Part shown: piece by piece, positions 34,384 to 46,721 of the stretch
Numbering within the stretch: position 1 is the first letter of the stretch
Layout of the letters: the number at the start of each line of letters is the position of its first letter
Assembly (NCBI GenBank): GCA_028274465.1
Contig: CM051456.1
Location: forward strand, 98,733,050-98,797,049
Length of the DNA stretch: 64,000 bases
Direction: 5' to 3'
Source: Plantago ovata
Lineage: Eukaryota; Streptophyta; Magnoliopsida; Lamiales; Plantaginaceae
Notes under the pieces: model-generated
What the model saw: only the letters and a program-made list of their open reading frames with translations
Told to the model about the DNA's origin: nothing
Database searches by the model: none
Translations under genes and position numbers: made by a program

Positions 34384-34860
34384 TATGTCAAACATAGTTA
34401 GTATTCTAATTTATTGTAAAATAGACACGTGGAACAATGTTAGCGTTATGAAGTAATGCAAAATTGATCCGTCGAACGCAATTATTGCTCTAATGTATTG
34501 CAAAATAAACTCGTGGAATGCAATTAATGTTCTAAAGTATTACGGAATAGCCTCGTCAACAACACTTAGTGGTCTAAAGTATTTCGGAATACCTATCAAA
34601 TGTAGTTCAAGTACTATTGCCAATAGACCAAACGGAAGTGTTCTAAAGTATGTGAATAGACCCGTCGAACTTAATTAGTATTCTAAAGTATTGTGCAATT
34701 GTGGAATAGACCCGTCGGCCACAATTAGTTTTGTATTGCGGAACAGAGCCGATGGCCGCATTTACCGTTCTAAAGTTCATGTTTTAAAGTATTAGCGAAT
34801 AAAGTTGTTGAACGCAAATAGACCCGTCGAACGCACTTAGTGTTTAAAGTATTATCTAAG
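34384..34860. repeat. Degenerate tandem array, unit about 40-46 bp
   Basis: The phrase AATAGACCCGTCGAACG, followed by an AATTAGT word and TTCTAAAGTATT, recurs about ten times with small indels (for example 34663, 34713, 34823). It looks like an old satellite or minisatellite. No coding content. Confidence 0.8.
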
Positions 34861-35371
34861 AGTTCAATTAATATAAGATATCTTCTTAATATTAGTAATT
34901 ATCTCTTAGTAGTTGTTGATAAGATAAGATCAAGAATATTCCTAAAATATCTTATTCTATACTTATCAGTTAGTATATCTTATATTTATCTTCCATATCT
35001 TTATACTTTCCACCACTATATAAGTGGATTTCTCATTCATTAATATACAAGTTGATTATGTTGAAATATGCCTAGAGACATTATCACTACAAAAAGACCT
35101 GCAAAAGGTGTTTCCATCAGCATGGAGCAACCTAGAAAGCTAGGTGTCGTCCGGACCGGCTCAGTCTGCCTAAGTTCTCATCAACTTTTCTCGAACTGAA
35201 AAATTTTATCGTCCAAAAATGATTTCGATTAAAATAATAATATATATTTATTTGTCAATCGAGAACATTACATCTTTAATTAGTTACTTTAATTTATATA
35301 ACCCCAAAACCTCATTTGCAATTTACTCCCGTGGATCACTTTGATCATCAAAACTTAGTCTACAAGATACT
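34861..35371. other. Intergenic DNA with LTR-like and CACTA-like scraps
   Basis: 34860-35060 is AT-rich with repeated AAGATATCTT and TATCTTAT words, like LTR promoter sequence. CACTACAAAAAGACC near 35084 resembles a CACTA end, but no partner was found. Confidence 0.35.
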
Positions 35372-35530
35372 CAGGGGCGGAACTAGGAATTATTATTAGG
35401 GGGGGCGAACATCATTTTTTTAAAGTTTGGGGGGAGGCGAAAAGTTGAAAAATCGTAAAAAAATCCCCTTAAAAATTTTGAATAATCGTATATTCCTTCT
35501 AAATTTTATTTTTTTTGGGCTCCGCCCCTG
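35372..35530. mobile_element. Short hAT-type MITE
   Basis: The ends are CAGGGGCGGA and TCCGCCCCTG, a perfect 10-bp inverted repeat. The 8-bp duplication AAGATACT is at 35364-35371 and 35531-35538. Length 159 bp, non-coding. Confidence 0.95.
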
Positions 35531-36605
35531 AAGATACTGTACCTGAGACTAGCTAATCGACATTTCAAAGCTACTACTTACATGTGACTATAGAGAGTAA
35601 AAATCATTTCACCTCCTTAGACACGTAGCAAAGTATTCCTCAGTCATTTAAATATTTGATCCAGATGCTTAATTATGCTAGACATTTGCAAAACTTACCA
35701 AACATAGAAATCAAGCCTTAAACCGAAGGTAAACATTATTTCCTTCTCCCTTGCTAAAATGATACTCATTTGTCCCAATCATTTCTTTACATTTGTTTTT
35801 GTTGATTTTTTTGTACTCCGTTTGACCTCCGTTTACCCCTAAACTACAATGCTAGGATATTTTCGGAATCGAATTCCTCGCGGTACTAAGAAGGTGACGG
35901 CGGCGGCAATATAGTGATGGAGAGAGAGAGAGAGAGAGCTTTTCCTGGCTAACAGAGAACAGAATGATTGGTAATTAGAATGATTTTCCAGCTCTCTAAT
36001 GCCCTCTATTTATAGTTTTTATTGGAAGTCTTTAGAATCTAAAGGAATCATGAAAGGAATAAGAACTTCAATTTTTATTGCACAAGTAAATCTATGTCTA
36101 GATTCATCCTAATTTTTAATTAGAAAAACTTGCCCATCAAGTTTAATTAGGAGAAGGAGTCAAACTCTGACTCCTTCTCCACACTTGCACATGCTACTCA
36201 CGGCTGGGAGGGAAAAGGTGGGCCTATGTTTTGGGCCCACATGCAAGTTGGGATATATAAATTCAAGGGTCCATTACTTCTAACACCCATGTTAGATGTC
36301 GAAATTACATGTAAGTGACCATTGTATTTTATTTTACGTTGAAAAGACCATTAGATAGTTTTAATTACATCCAGGTCTACGAATTTGACTTTTCACGAAT
36401 TAAAACGTGGAAAGTACATTTTTGCCCCTGGTCAAGATTCAGAATTTTGCATTGACCAAACAATATTGATTTATGTTTATTATACATTGACCCCCAACAT
36501 TTTCTATTTTATGAAATTGACATTAAAAACTTCTAAAATTTTCAAATTGGTCCAAAACCTTATTGCAAATCAATCCCAACAAGATTAATATTCAGAAATA
36601 AGTCA

Positions 36606-36945
36606 CAATGTATTTTTTTTTCCTTTTCCTTTTTTCCTTTTTTCTTCTTTTTTTTTCTTTTTTTTTTTTTTTTCTTCTTCTTCAAAAATCCGGTGCCGGA
36701 TTCCGGCACCGGAACGGGAGCAGCTCCGATCGGGAGCTGGCAGCTCCGAGAGCTGCCATGAGCAGCTCCACATATGGCAGCTCCCAATCGGAGCTGCCAT
36801 GGGCAGCTCCGCATGTGGCAGCTCCCAGTCGGAGGCAGCTCCCAGATTTGGGAGCTCCGGTGCCGGAATCCGGCACCGGATTTTTGAAGAAGAAGAAAAA
36901 AAAAAAGGAAAAAAGGAAAAAGGGAAAAAGGAAAAAAAATATATA
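36606..36945. mobile_element. Hairpin-rich foldback element
   Basis: Perfect 39-bp inverted arms lie at 36674-36712 and 36857-36895. Each arm is itself a near-palindrome: CCGGTGCCGGA then TTCCGGCACCGG. The arms are extended outward by T-rich then A-rich tracts (36606-36673 and 36896-36945). The 144-bp centre repeats GCAGCTCC/GGAGCTGC about ten times in both orientations. Non-coding; ends and duplication not fixed. Confidence 0.85.
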
Positions 36946-38191
36946 AATTAAAAAAGAAAATCTAAGGCCATGTTTGGGGAGAAGAGAGAGAAAAAGCCAA
37001 TATTCTTTGGTCAACTCGGATAAGGAAAAATGGATCCAGATGTAATTTAAAATACAATGGTCCTTTACATGAAAAGTCGTCATCTAATGGGGGGTCCAGA
37101 AGTAAAAATCCCTAAATTCAATTTAAATCTTGTCCAAGTGCATATATTAATCCAATTAATATATCCTTTCAATTAACCCATAAATGTATTCTCAAAATAC
37201 AATTAATATATTAATACATAATTAATATACATATATAATTAATATTTCGAAAATATTAATCATGCCACAAACAATTATAATCAATCCAATTAATTATAAT
37301 TCTTCCTATAGTACTTTTGACAAGCCGGTCCGGACACCATATAATGTGACCCATAGGGCCTCAATGTATTAAGCTAGACAAGACGACTAGGCATCGTGAA
37401 ATTCCTAGACAGTTCCACTTGCAATATTAATACATGAGGACGTTTGAGAGGAGCCTCAAAACTACCTTTCGTTGGAAAGCTTGTTGCACTCAATGCGACG
37501 ATGGTAAGGTCCTTTCATTTGACTTACTCGATATGCACCTATGACCGATGTTGTGCCTATCCCATTAATGTACTCATGGGCGTCTTCAGTGAGTTGTTTG
37601 GTTACCGAGATATATTTAGGACCATCCTAAATATATTTGTGCGTTGGCCAATGACTTTTCCAACACAACTATGAACGACTTGAGTAGTACTCTCCTATGC
37701 TACACATGAGAGATGAATCCTCTCCAGGGACCACTTACCACCAACCCTATACATATTGCCAAGTTCCCATCTGGACCGTATCTACCACGTATTTCAGGGT
37801 GCAAGCGTTGGTTACAGCCAAATAACAGGGCTCAACATATGTGATGATAAAAACCTGAGAGTCTAAGGACGAATGGCATCACTTCCACAACTCCAGTTCC
37901 CATAGACACCTCGGTGTAGATTATACATCGATGGGAGCTCCGGTGGGTACTTCTATTGTTCGGATATCATCCTCGAACAACCATGCACAGTTATGGGAAC
38001 ATCATGAACTCGCCGCAAGGCCCGCAACGATCCATTTTGTGGTAGTGGGATCGATCACACTCGCTCCAACGACTATAACTTCCAAACGCATGCTAGTCTC
38101 AATCATGTCATTCAGACCCCATAGGAAATGACCTTCGACTAGGAAACGTTCGGGATATATGATATTTCACATAGTTCCCACTTAATATGTG

Positions 38192-38196
38192 ATCAT

Positions 38197-38240
<44 letters not shown>
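38192..38240. repeat. (AC)n microsatellite
   Basis: About 48 bp of AC dinucleotides inside the solitary copia LTR. Confidence 0.97.
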
Positions 38241-38243
<3 letters not shown>

Positions 38244-38642
38244 GGGCATGTTTATATAGCGACACAGACCAACCAGATAAAGATATGACATGCTATTGCC
38301 CGGTGTAATATACATACATAAGTAAACATAAACATGAATAAACAAACATATATATTACGTTGATTGTAATGTAGTATATATTGTCCTTAAATGTGGTTGT
38401 GTCTAGGACATATTACTAACATCCTTTCCCAAGACTCTGAATACAACCGGTGGTTGGTGTGTTCAGTGATCTGGTTCAGCATGGCCTTGGCATGCTCCAG
38501 TCCAGTTTCGGGGTCGCTCCTCGATGGAGTTATAAGGCTGTGTACCTGTTTGGGAGTTTTATGGTTGGTATCTAATAATCACGCTCGTATCATCATCTGT
38601 GATCACTTTGAAAGTTCTATATTGTTATACCATGCCTTGCAA

Positions 38643-41600
38643 CACTACAAGAATTCCCTGAAATAGCCACCGCTCTTAGCGTCGGTTATTATCCGTGGCT
38701 AAAATAGCCACGAATCGCTATTTTAGCCACGGATAAGGATGAACTGAGCCTGGACGCTCAGTTCGTCCATGACCAGACCCGAATTCGTGGACTGCAGCGA
38801 CGGATAGGTGCGATCCGTGGCTAAGTTTACTACGAATAATTTAAACGTAGCCTTGATGTTGACCTATTTTTTTTTTTTAAATGAAATAGCAAAAGTAATT
38901 TAAAAAAAAATGGAAAATACAGCCTACAACGGATAGATTTATCCGTCGCTATTTAGTGACGGTTGAATCTATCCATCGCTACGCCTTCCTACAGTTGCGG
39001 CACAGTCTTCTTCTTCCCCATTTCTTTTATTTTCTGTTCTCTGTACGTGAAGCGCGATTTCACCCCCAAAAAACTCAAACTCAACTATTTCATCACCAAA
39101 TGAGGCAATCTTGGACTCTTCTCGAAGCTTGTTGATGTAGGAACTCGTGTGGCCATTCAATTTCGACTTTCGTGGTCAAGTTACAAGCGAAATTGAGGTA
39201 TTTTTCAAGAACCCTAATTTTTCTTATTTGTGAATTTTGTGTTATTGCTTCAATTGAGTAATATCATGTTTATTGTTGTTGACTAATAGCTTATTCCACA
39301 CATAATAAGTTGTATGTTATGCTTAAATTTGTTAATTTCATCACTTTATAGTGGAATTAAATTGGGAAATTAGGAAATTAAATTGTATGTTTAGGTTAGT
39401 TCGTAATAAGTAGTAGTATGTTGTGAAAATGTTTGAGTTTGTTGTATTCATTGGTTTGTTGTGAAATTGAAGATGACTCCTGATCGCTCATGGATGTACA
39501 ATCGAATTGTACATGGGAGGATTCAACCTAGTTTTCAGGAGGGTCTTGAATCCTTCATTACATTTGCCTTGGCACAAAACACTCGTGGGAATGAGATGAT
39601 TCGGTGCCCTTGTACCAAGGCAAAATGTCAGAACCAGAAATTTCTGCATCATACTGAAGTATCTGCCCACTTGCTACGCAATGGGTTTGTGACTAAGTAT
39701 GAGATTTGGACCAGTCATGGTGAGAAGGCACCATTGCCAGATTTTGATGTGGACACTAGGCCGAAAACACGTAGAAAATGGGGTTGTGCACAACCGAGTA
39801 CACAGAGTACTCAAATTCATGTGGATGATGATGATGACGCAGATGAATTTCATGACCCTATGGTTTAAATGGTGATGAATGCTGCTGGTCCAGATTTTAT
39901 GCAAGTCGATGGAGATGGCGAAGGGGTTCAAACTGATGATGTGGTGGAGGAGCCTAATGCTGAGGACAAGAAGTTCTTTGACTTGTTGGAAGCGGCCAAA
40001 GAACCTATATGGCCGGGTTGCCCTACGCACACTGAGTTGTCGTTGCTAGCTCGGCTCATGACTTTGAAGGTTGAGAGTGGTCAATCCCAAGTGAACTTCA
40101 GTGGTTACACTCAACTGATATCTGAGTGTTGCCCGGAGTCCAACATAGTGCCTACCAACTACTACCAAGCCCAGAAGAAGATGAAGACGATGGGGTTGCC
40201 TATGGAGAAGATAGATTGTTGTAGGGATTTGTGTATGATTTACTGGGGAGACGACAAAGATCTATTGGAATGCAAGTACTGTGGAAAGGAGCGCTACGGT
40301 CGTTACAAGGAGGGAGCTTCAAAGAAAAGACAGAAGATGAATCTGACATACAAGCAGATGTTGTACTTCCCTATAGCACCCTCGATTGAAGAGGTTGTAT
40401 GCTCTAGTGTGACTGCAGATAAGATGCGTTGGCATGCCGAGAGAGTGGCTCCAAATGAGTTGGAATAATGGATCATCCAGCAGATTCACCGGCAATACAA
40501 ATCTTTTCTTAGGAAAGGAAAGGCCTACAAGATGAACAAAACCCAGACCTGTGGAAAGAGTTTGACAGAGTCCACAAGAGTTTCGCTAAAGAGCCTAGAA
40601 ATGTGCGATTGGATCTTTGCACGGATGGCTTCAACCCGTTCGGAAGTGAACGGAAATACTCTGTTGGTCGGTGATGCTCACACCTTATAATCTCCCCCCG
40701 GTGATTTCATGAAGTCACCATTCATGTTCTTGTCTGTATTGGTGCCAGGGCCAAACGATCCAAGTCAGAAGATAGATGTCTTCCTGCAGCCCCTTATTAA
40801 GGAGCTACTAGAGTTGTGGGATCATGGTATCCCAGCATATGATGTGTCCAAAAAGAAGAACTTCAGGTTGAGAGCATCATTTCTATGGACCGTGAGTGAT
40901 TTCCTGCATACTCTATGCTTTCTGGACGGAAGACATCTGGGAAACATGTTTGTCCACATTGTTTGGAGGACACTGATGCTTTTAGATTGACGGATAGCAT
41001 GAAGGAGTCTTGGTTTGACTGTCATAGGAGGTTCCTAGATCCAGATCATGCTTACAGAAGGAATATCCGTGATTTCAAGAAGAATGAGGTTGTGATCAAA
41101 GGCCCCCCAGAAAAACTAACAGGGCATCAAATCCTAGCGGAGATTAACAGGCTCGGTCTGATCAAAGTGACCGAATTAGGCTATGAGAAGCACAATGCTA
41201 GGATCAGCAACACTCGTGGATGGAAGAAGAGGAGCATCTTCTGGGATTTGCCTTATTGGCCTACGCTACTTATACGCCACAATCTAGATTTCATGCATGT
41301 TGAGAAGAACGTGTTTGAGAACGTCTTCAACACCATTTGTGTAATTCTTGGGAAGACCAAGGATACTGAAAAATCTAGGTTGGATTGATTCAATGGTGTA
41401 AAAGGCCGGAGTTGACCAAGAAGACCTCTGATGGTAAGTGGCCGAGAGCATCCTACACAATTGACAAGGATGCTAGGGATAGACTCTTTAAATGGGTGAA
41501 GACGGTTAATTTCCCTGATGGTTATGCTTCGAAATTGGGGAGTGTGTGGATATCAACAAGACCAAAATGTATGGGATGAAGAGTCATGATTGTCATGTGT

Positions 41601-42511
41601 TCATGGAGCGCCTAGTTCCCATTGCTTTTAGACATCTGTTGCCCACACCAGTCTGGGCCGCCCTCACCGAGCTGAGCTTAATCTTCAAGAGGTTATGCAC
41701 AAGGGTTGTTCGCAAAGATGTCTTAGAAGAGCTTAAGAGCAACATACCCGTGATTATGTGCAAGCTAGAGCGTATCTTTCCACCTAGCTTCTTTGATTCT
41801 ATGGAGCATTTGTCGGTTCACCTCCCAGCTGAAGCTTTGCTTGTTGGACCTGTCCAATACAGATGGATGTATCCATTTGAGAGGTGAGTTGTTTGCAATC
41901 ACCCACTTCAAAATTACATCCTAACTTTCATCAATTTTTTATATTAAAGGTGTATTAATTACAGGTACTTGGGGAAATCGAAGAGGTTTGTGAAGAATAA
42001 AGGCAAGATTGATGGTTCCATGGCCAATGCCTACTTGAGAGAGGAAACTGCAATCTTCTGCTCATATTTCTTTGATGATAGCATACGCACACGGACAAAT
42101 CGGTCTGCTAGAAACAAAGACACATATGTGGTCGAAAAGGATGATAATGTTGGATTTGTCATTTTCAGGGTCTCAGGGAGACCTTTGGGTGAGGAAAACA
42201 GTATATGGTTGGAACCCAAAGAGTTCAACGCAGCACATTATTGGGTACTGAACAATTGTCATGAAGTTGATCCATATATGCACGAATTCATGCGGTTAGT
42301 TCCTGGATTTTCAATTCGTAAATTATAAAATTCTATTCCAAATATAATATATATAGTGTTAAGTTTCATGATCTAACCCATCCACATGCAGCCAATTCTC
42401 GGAGAAATGTGTGGAAGAGAACCCAATTATAGCGGATGACACCATAGCTCATATGTTTGATGAAAGGGTACAAGCGGAATTCCCTCATTGGTTCCGTAAT
42501 CATATGCGAGA
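38643..42511 (+). mobile_element. CACTA element, left part, cut by the assembly gap
   Basis: CACTACAAGAATTCCCTGAA at 38643 is a CACTA left terminus. It is followed by subterminal AGCCACGGAT and GCGACGGAT words in both orientations to about 38990. A leader exon and an intron lead to a transposase gene at 39473. No right terminus was found before the gap, so the length is unknown. Confidence 0.85.
39473..42511 (+). pseudogene. CACTA transposase (TNP2-like), broken
   Basis: Starts MTPDRSWMYNRI with the transposase-associated domain (IRCPCTKAKCQN, HLLRNGF, WTSHGE). TAA at 39866-39868 interrupts the frame. The next part holds CCRDLCMIYWGDD and CKYCGKERY. After TAA at 40466 the TNP2 core is spread over shifted frames: LDLCTDGFNPFGS (40610), PYNLPPGDFMKSPFMFL (40683) and CPHCLEDTDAFRL (40950). 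A DUF4218-type part follows (CHVFMERLVPIAFRHLLP, 41592-41887), then exons at about 41966-42292 and from 42391 to the gap. The enzyme would bind the CACTA ends and cut and paste the element; this copy cannot make it. Confidence 0.88.
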
Positions 42512-42611
42512 NNNNNNNNNNNNNNNNNNNNNNNNNNNNNNNNNNNNNNNNNNNNNNNNNNNNNNNNNNNNNNNNNNNNNNNNNNNNNNNNNNNNNNNNN
42601 NNNNNNNNNNN
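42512..42611. other. Assembly gap (100 N)
   Basis: Exactly 100 N, a conventional unknown-size gap. The CACTA gene runs into it on the left; unrelated sequence follows. Confidence 0.99.
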
Positions 42612-42713
42612 CGCTCCTCTCGGACATCCTAAAGAAGTTAGGATGGTTGGTGATAGTCCGAGAGGTCCGCTTATGTGTTTTTGTTACGTGACCTCCCGAA
42701 AGGAGAGAAATCT

Positions 42714-42755
<42 letters not shown>

Positions 42756-43060
42756 ATAGCACGGAGGAGTAAAAGCACACGAAGAAGTTACACTACAAAA
42801 GACGTGTAAAGGAAAAAAGGATCGAAGAGCACACAAAGAGATACGAGTAGTTACATAAATAAAGGAGAGCAGAGGGGAGCGAAGAGTACTAAACGAGGAG
42901 TATATTCTAATCTAGCAAACAAGGTCTAGAATATAGTGCACAGTCAGGTAAATCTAGAAATCTCCAGATTTCAAGATTGCAGTTAACCTAAGGAAGCAAA
43001 AGGGGGATACATGAAAAAAGAAAGGGGAAAACATGCCATGGTCATCTAGCATACACAATA
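42612..43060. other. Post-gap sequence with nested inverted repeats and poly-A
   Basis: CCTCTCGGAC (42616) pairs with GTCCGAGAGG (42656), and CATCCTAA pairs with TTAGGATG between them. A 40-base A run occupies 42715-42754. The rest is purine-rich and non-coding. Confidence 0.7.
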
Positions 43061-43955
43061 TGATAGTGTATATGTCCTAGAGACAACCTTTATTAAGGGC
43101 TATATGTACTATTTCACAGGTCAACGTAAGATATAATATAGTGTGTTTTTCTTTGTTTATGATCACTTGCATATTTATTACACCAGGCATACAGCATGTG
43201 ATATCTTTATTTGGTTTGTCTGTATTGATATCAAACATGTCCCCTGTGGATAGATGACTGATCACATAGCTAGTGGGAACTATGCGAATTATCATCTATC
43301 CCAAATTCTCCCTAGTCGAAGTTCATCTCGGATGTAGGGTCTGAATGAAGCAATTGAGACTAGTATGCGTGGAGGTTAATACTTGTTAGAGCGAGTGTGA
43401 GTCGATCCCACGACCACGGAACGGATTGTTCGACAATCCATGATGTCCCATAACTGCGCATAGTTGTTCGATGAGGAATACTGAACAATGAAAGAACCCA
43501 CCGGATCTCCCCATCGATGTGTACTCTACACAGAAGTGTCTATGGGAACCGGAAGTTGTTGAAGTGATGCCATTCGTCCTTTGGACTCTCAAGACTTTAT
43601 CATCACATTTGTTACCCCATGTCCTTGGTGACCACGCGGATGTCAGCTCTAAATAAGCAGCTGACCAAAAGCACACGATCTGGATTATGGTACATACAAA
43701 TGCGGATGATAAGTGTTCATGTGAAGGATTCATCTCTCACATGTAGCATTGGAGAGTACTGCTCATATCGTCATAGTTGTGATTGGTTAAACCGCTGGCC
43801 AGCGTACAGATATTATTATGATGGTCATAATAGAATCGAATTCACCAAGCAACTCACTGAAGGCGCCTGTGGATGTATTATTGGGATGGATAGACACATC
43901 ATGGATCCTAGATGCATTCGAGTCAGTCAGATGAAGGGACCTTACAATCGCCGCA
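43061..43955 (+). repeat. 5' LTR of the deleted copia, truncated
   Basis: Matches the first 0.9 kb of the 3' LTR at 46722, with many small differences. The frames at 43386 and 43619 are LTR sequence, not genes. Confidence 0.88.
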
Positions 43956-43959
43956 CTGT

Positions 43960-46710
43960 ACCTGCAAATCATGTGTTAGGGTAAGATGACGAACAAGCCC
44001 TTGTAGGAAAGGGTGTCGTGCCACTCGCTGCGTAGAGCTCATACAACTGATGTTATGTGGACCCTTCAAATTCCAGGATTTGGATATATTTATCTTATGA
44101 AGAATAATCCGAAACCTTCGAGAAATTCAAGGAGTTTAGGAATGAAGTCGAGAATGAATTAAACTTAAGGATAGTCAAACTTCGATCAATCGAGGAGGCG
44201 AATACTTAAGTGAAGAATTCATCGACTACTTGAAGGAGAATGGAATTGAATCACAATGGACTCCTCCTGGAACGCCACAATTGAATGGTGTATCTGAGAG
44301 GAGAAATCGAACCATGTTAGACAGGTTAGATCTATGATTGGATTCTCGACTCTACCGAAGTATCTGTGGGGATATGCGCTACAAACTGCAATCCTATTCT
44401 GAATCGTGTACCATCTAAATCAGTGGAGAAAACTCCGTATGAGTTGTGGAAAGGGAAGAAGCCCTCGCTTGGCTATCTTCGACCTTGGGGATGCCCCGCG
44501 ATAGTCAAATTGATGCTCACTGATAAGTTAGATGAAAAGGGTGTCAAGGTTTATTTCATAGGTTACCCTCGTCAGACGAGAGCTTATGAATTCTATCATG
44601 CTGAAGATCACAAAGTGATTGTATCTAGAAACGTCAAATTTCTAGAAGCAGAATACCTTCAAGAAGAAAGGTTAGACGACATGATGAGAACTTGAAGAAA
44701 TTCAAGATATTGACACGATGAACATGAGTCTTTTAAATCTACTGATTTGGACTCAAGTTCAGTGGGAGCTTTCGAAGCAGATAAAGGCAATGAAATGACA
44801 CTTGCAAGGCATGTCATAGTCCGTGGGAGTCCTGTGATTAGATCTACAGTACAGACCACACCAGCAGAACCCATTGCAATCAACCTGTGCAACAAGATAC
44901 ACAGGAGCAGCCTCCCATTAGGGAACCGCGGCGCAAAACGCCGGCCGCTGCATCAGTGCCAACTGATAATGTTCGTGTTACACGTAGTCAGAAAAGAAAA
45001 GCACCAGAAATCCCGCTGAAGCAGTAGTCGAGCTCCGTAGGTCGAAGAGGAATCTAAAAGTTCCTCAGAAGACAAGCCTTTTGATTGAAGACATCAGTGA
45101 ACTAGATGTTGGCTTAACAAATCGGGAAGACCCCGAGACCTACAGTGAGGCAATGCATGACATTGACTCAGAAAAATGGCAAGAGGCCATGGAATTGGAA
45201 ATAGACTCCATGTGACTGAACCAAGTATGGAACTTGGTAGACTTGCCCCAAGTCGTTAGACCAATTGGGTGCAAATGGGTCTTTAAAAGAAAGACAGGTG
45301 CCGAAGGCAAGGTACAGACCCACAAGGCTAGACTTGTGGCAAAGACTTGTGGCAAAGGTTATACCCAAAGGTATGGCATTGATTATGATGAAACCTTTTC
45401 GCCACTAGCAAAACTGAAGTCTATTCGAATTCTGCTTGCGATAGCTGCATACTATGATTATGAATTTGGTAGATGGATGTTAAGACTGCTTTTCTCAATG
45501 GCAACCTTGAGGAAGAAGTCTATATGGTACAACCGGAAGGTTTTATAAGTAAACCAGACCATCTGCTGTATGCAAGTTACAGAGATCCATTTATGGGCTA
45601 AAGCAAGCTTCGAGGAGTGGAATATCCGTTTTGATGAAGCTGTCAAATCGTTTGACTTCATCAGAAGTGCGGAAGATCCCTGTGTCTATAGTAGGCACAG
45701 CGATAAAGGATTGTCTTCATGATCATTTATGTTGATGACATTTTGATCATGGGGAACAATGTCTCCATGCTAGAAGAAACAAAGTTTGGTTATCAAGTAC
45801 CTTCTCAATGAAGGACTGGGTGAAGCGAAATACATCCTTGGTATAAAGATCTATAGATAGATCGAAAAGGATGTTGGGATTGACACAGTCCACCTACATC
45901 GACAAAATACTGAAGCGTTTCGCGATGGATGGCTCTAAGAGGGGTTTTCTCCCAGCAAGGCACGGTATCGTGCTGACAGTTAAGGATTCTCCTAAAACTG
46001 AAGATGAAGAAAGATAATGAGTCGTATTCCCTATGCCTCCGCAGTAGGGTCCATCATGTATGCAATGAATTGCACACGGCCAGATGTGGCATTCGCGCTT
46101 AGTGTCACTTGTCGACACCAACAGAATCCAGGGGTACCTCACTGGACTGTTGTGAAGAACATTCTTAAGTACCTTCGACGGACCAAAAATATGTTCTTGG
46201 TGTTTGGTGGAAAACCAGAGGTAAGAATGACTGGTTATGTCGATGCGGGCTTCGAATCAGATCCTGATGACTTTAAGTCACAGATAGGATATGTGTTTAC
46301 ACTGAACGGAGGAGCTATCTGCTGGAAGAGTTCTAAGCAAGCCACGATTGCTGACTCAGCCACAGAAGCCGAGTACATTGCTGCATCAGAAGCGTCGAAA
46401 GACGCTGTCTGGATTTCGGAGTTCTTGAAGGAATTGAGGGTTGTTCCTGCTCCTAGTCCAATAACTATTTATTGTGACAATACGGGCGCCGTCGCGCAAG
46501 CCAAGGAGCCTAGATCTACAAACAAGAACAACATGTACTTAGAAATATCATGTTATACATGAGATTATTGACAGGGGAGAAGTTAGTATAGAACGTATCT
46601 CTACCGCGGATAACGTGGTAGATCCTTTCACCAAGGTCTTACCTGTGGAGGTCCATCTAAGACATTATGCTAGTTTAGGTATTAAGCATAAAGGTGACTG
46701 GCTCTAGTCC
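43960..46710 (+). pseudogene. Copia integrase, reverse transcriptase and RNase H remnant
   Basis: Recognisable in several frames: the integrase zinc-finger tail GKMTNKPLVGKG (43980); QWTPPGTPQLNGVSERRNRT with the catalytic Glu (44255); the reverse transcriptase [14 protein letters not shown] (45268); the YVDDILIMGNN active site (45728); and RNase H YVDAGFESDPDDFKSQIGYV (46238) and ATEAEYIAASEASKDAVWI. Numerous indels and stops break it. It is clearly related to the intact polyprotein at 54595-58854. It cannot encode a working enzyme. Confidence 0.9.
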
Positions 46711-46721
46711 AAGTGGGAGCT

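Larger units (their letters stand above)
35845..38415 (-). mobile_element. Truncated solitary copia LTR
   Basis: The segment aligns in reverse with the 3' LTR at 46722-48756. Matching landmarks are AATGCTAGGATATT (35851), GACTCCTTCTCC (36170), GACCCATAGGGCCTC (37348) and TCTAGGACATAT (38403). The outer 0.3 kb of the LTR is missing at the left, and no coding interior adjoins on the right. The hairpin element at 36606-36945 has inserted into it. Frames inside are LTR sequence, not genes. Confidence 0.8.

Noticed and set aside
35084..35180. CACTACAAAAAGACC as a CACTA terminus
   Set aside because: No opposite end, duplication or subterminal repeats were found.
36560..37083. Several frames rich in Lys or Phe
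   Set aside because: They come from the A- and T-rich arms and AGCTCC repeats of the foldback element, with no domain content.
37444..38666. Several medium frames on the plus strand
   Set aside because: Most lie within the solitary copia LTR, which aligns to non-coding LTR sequence elsewhere in the window; the last lies in unassigned DNA without a domain.
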